From the NCBI GenBank assembly GCA_937916365.1, contig CALFSY010000077.1, forward strand, positions 1 to 6,204: a DNA stretch of 6,204 nucleotides, written 5' to 3'. Below are positions 5,692-6,204 of the stretch, piece by piece. The position numbers and the translations under genes were made by a program. Source of the DNA: an uncultured Jannaschia sp. (GTDB lineage Bacteria; Pseudomonadota; Alphaproteobacteria; Rhodobacterales; Rhodobacteraceae). Position 1 is the stretch's first letter; each line of letters opens with the position of its first letter. The notes under the pieces are model-generated. The model was not told the origin of the DNA, ran no database searches, and was given only the letters and a program-made list of their open reading frames with translations.

Positions 5692-6204
5692 ATGAGAATT
5701 TGGAAAGTTTTATTTGCCTTTTTGATCGTGTGTGCCACCCCCGCCATGGTTCCGGCGCAAAATGCATCAAACATCACCTTTACCCCCGTGTTAACAGGCT
5801 TGGATGAACCATGGGCGGTGGGGTTTTTGCCCGATGGGGGATACCTGATTACACTGCGCGGGGGTGAAATGCGCCGCTATGGTCCCGATGGCGGGTTTGT
5901 TGCGTTGGCGGGTTTGCCCGATATTGCCATGGGCGGTCAGGGTGGTTTGCTTGATGTCTTGGTGCCGCGCGATTTTGCGCAGACAGGTGAAGTTTTCTTT
6001 ACCTACACCCGCCCACAGGGGCGCGGCGCAGGCACGGCGTTGGCGCGGGCGGATTTGGGGCAAACGCGCCTGGAAAACCTGCATATCCTTTGGGAATTAA
6101 CGCCGGGGTCAACCGGTGACCGCCATTTCGGCAGCCGGGTGGTGGAGGGGACGGATGGTTTTTTGTATGTAACCATCGGCGATCGTGGCAACCGCCCCAC
6201 AGCC
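5692..6204 (+). CDS. PQQ-dependent sugar dehydrogenase family protein, 3' end outside window
   Basis: The reading frame is open from the ATG at 5692 to the window edge, 171 residues, with no stop. It belongs to the glucose/sorbosone dehydrogenase beta-propeller family (YliI/Asd and soluble glucose dehydrogenase), periplasmic quinoprotein enzymes that oxidise aldose sugars. A signal peptide is visible: MRIWK, a hydrophobic core (6-15), and a probable cut after A22 in MVPA/QNA. Family marks are LDEPWAVGFLPDGG (37-50), GGQGGLLDVLVPRDF (81-95), and STGDRHFGSRVV (140-151), whose H145 aligns with the general-base His (His144) of the soluble glucose dehydrogenase. TIGDRGNRPTA follows (161-171). Members usually run to about 350-480 residues, so roughly half is missing. 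The upstream frame closes at 5671-5673, so no earlier start is possible. No clear Shine-Dalgarno precedes the ATG. Substrate and PQQ dependence are family inferences. It is transcribed away from the liv operon and need not be related to it. Confidence 0.9.
   Translation, partial: MRIWKVLFAFLIVCATPAMVPAQNASNITFTPVLTGLDEPWAVGFLPDGGYLITLRGGEMRRYGPDGGFVALAGLPDIAMGGQGGLLDVLVPRDFAQTGEVFFTYTRPQGRGAGTALARADLGQTRLENLHILWELTPGSTGDRHFGSRVVEGTDGFLYVTIGDRGNRPTA

Noticed and set aside
5725..5733. Possible lipoprotein signal in the sugar dehydrogenase (Cys14 in LIVC)
   Set aside because: The residue before Cys is Val, not Gly, Ala or Ser, and a normal signal peptidase I site lies further on at MVPA/QNA.
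1..6204. CRISPR array, tRNA, insertion sequence, toxin-antitoxin or defence genes
   Set aside because: I saw no spaced direct repeats, no tRNA-like cloverleaf, no transposase or terminal repeats and no defence-type domains on either strand.

Overview
The window holds a complete, tightly packed branched-chain/hydrophobic amino acid ABC transporter operon (HAAT family, Liv type) on the minus strand. At the right edge, divergent from it, is the first 171 codons of a PQQ-dependent glucose/sorbosone dehydrogenase-family protein on the plus strand. From memory, the protein sequences resemble Alphaproteobacteria, most likely the Rhodobacterales/Roseobacter group. The binding-protein-first gene order and moderate G+C fit this, but I ran no search, so the taxon is an inference.

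Layout in order of minus-strand transcription: a 170-bp divergent intergenic region (5522-5691); the periplasmic binding protein (4325-5521); a 75-bp gap with a strong 13-bp-stem hairpin (4275-4304); the ATPase livG (3461-4249); a 76-bp stretch carrying a possible 27-codon mini-ORF that exactly bridges livG and livF; the ATPase livF (2647-3384, start uncertain); an AT-rich gene for an 86-residue two-helix membrane protein (2385-2645); the permease livH (1379-2392); and the permease livM (69-1382, GTG start). From livG onward the genes abut or overlap, which points to one polycistronic message with translational coupling. Bases 1-68 hold no gene, only an imperfect inverted repeat with no U-tract.

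Together the genes give one full importer. The secreted binding protein captures the ligand in the periplasm, LivH and LivM form the membrane channel, and LivG and LivF hydrolyse ATP on the cytoplasmic side. Ligand specificity cannot be read with certainty from the sequence. The small membrane protein between livF and livH is the one piece that the standard five-component transporter does not explain. It is about 33% G+C by hand count over 2401-2640, whereas sampled 60-base lines in the flanking liv genes reach 67%.

Most of the window is ordinary, well-understood biology. I see no mobile element, CRISPR array, RNA gene or defence system. The points worth a second look are the small membrane protein and the mini-ORF at the livG-livF junction.
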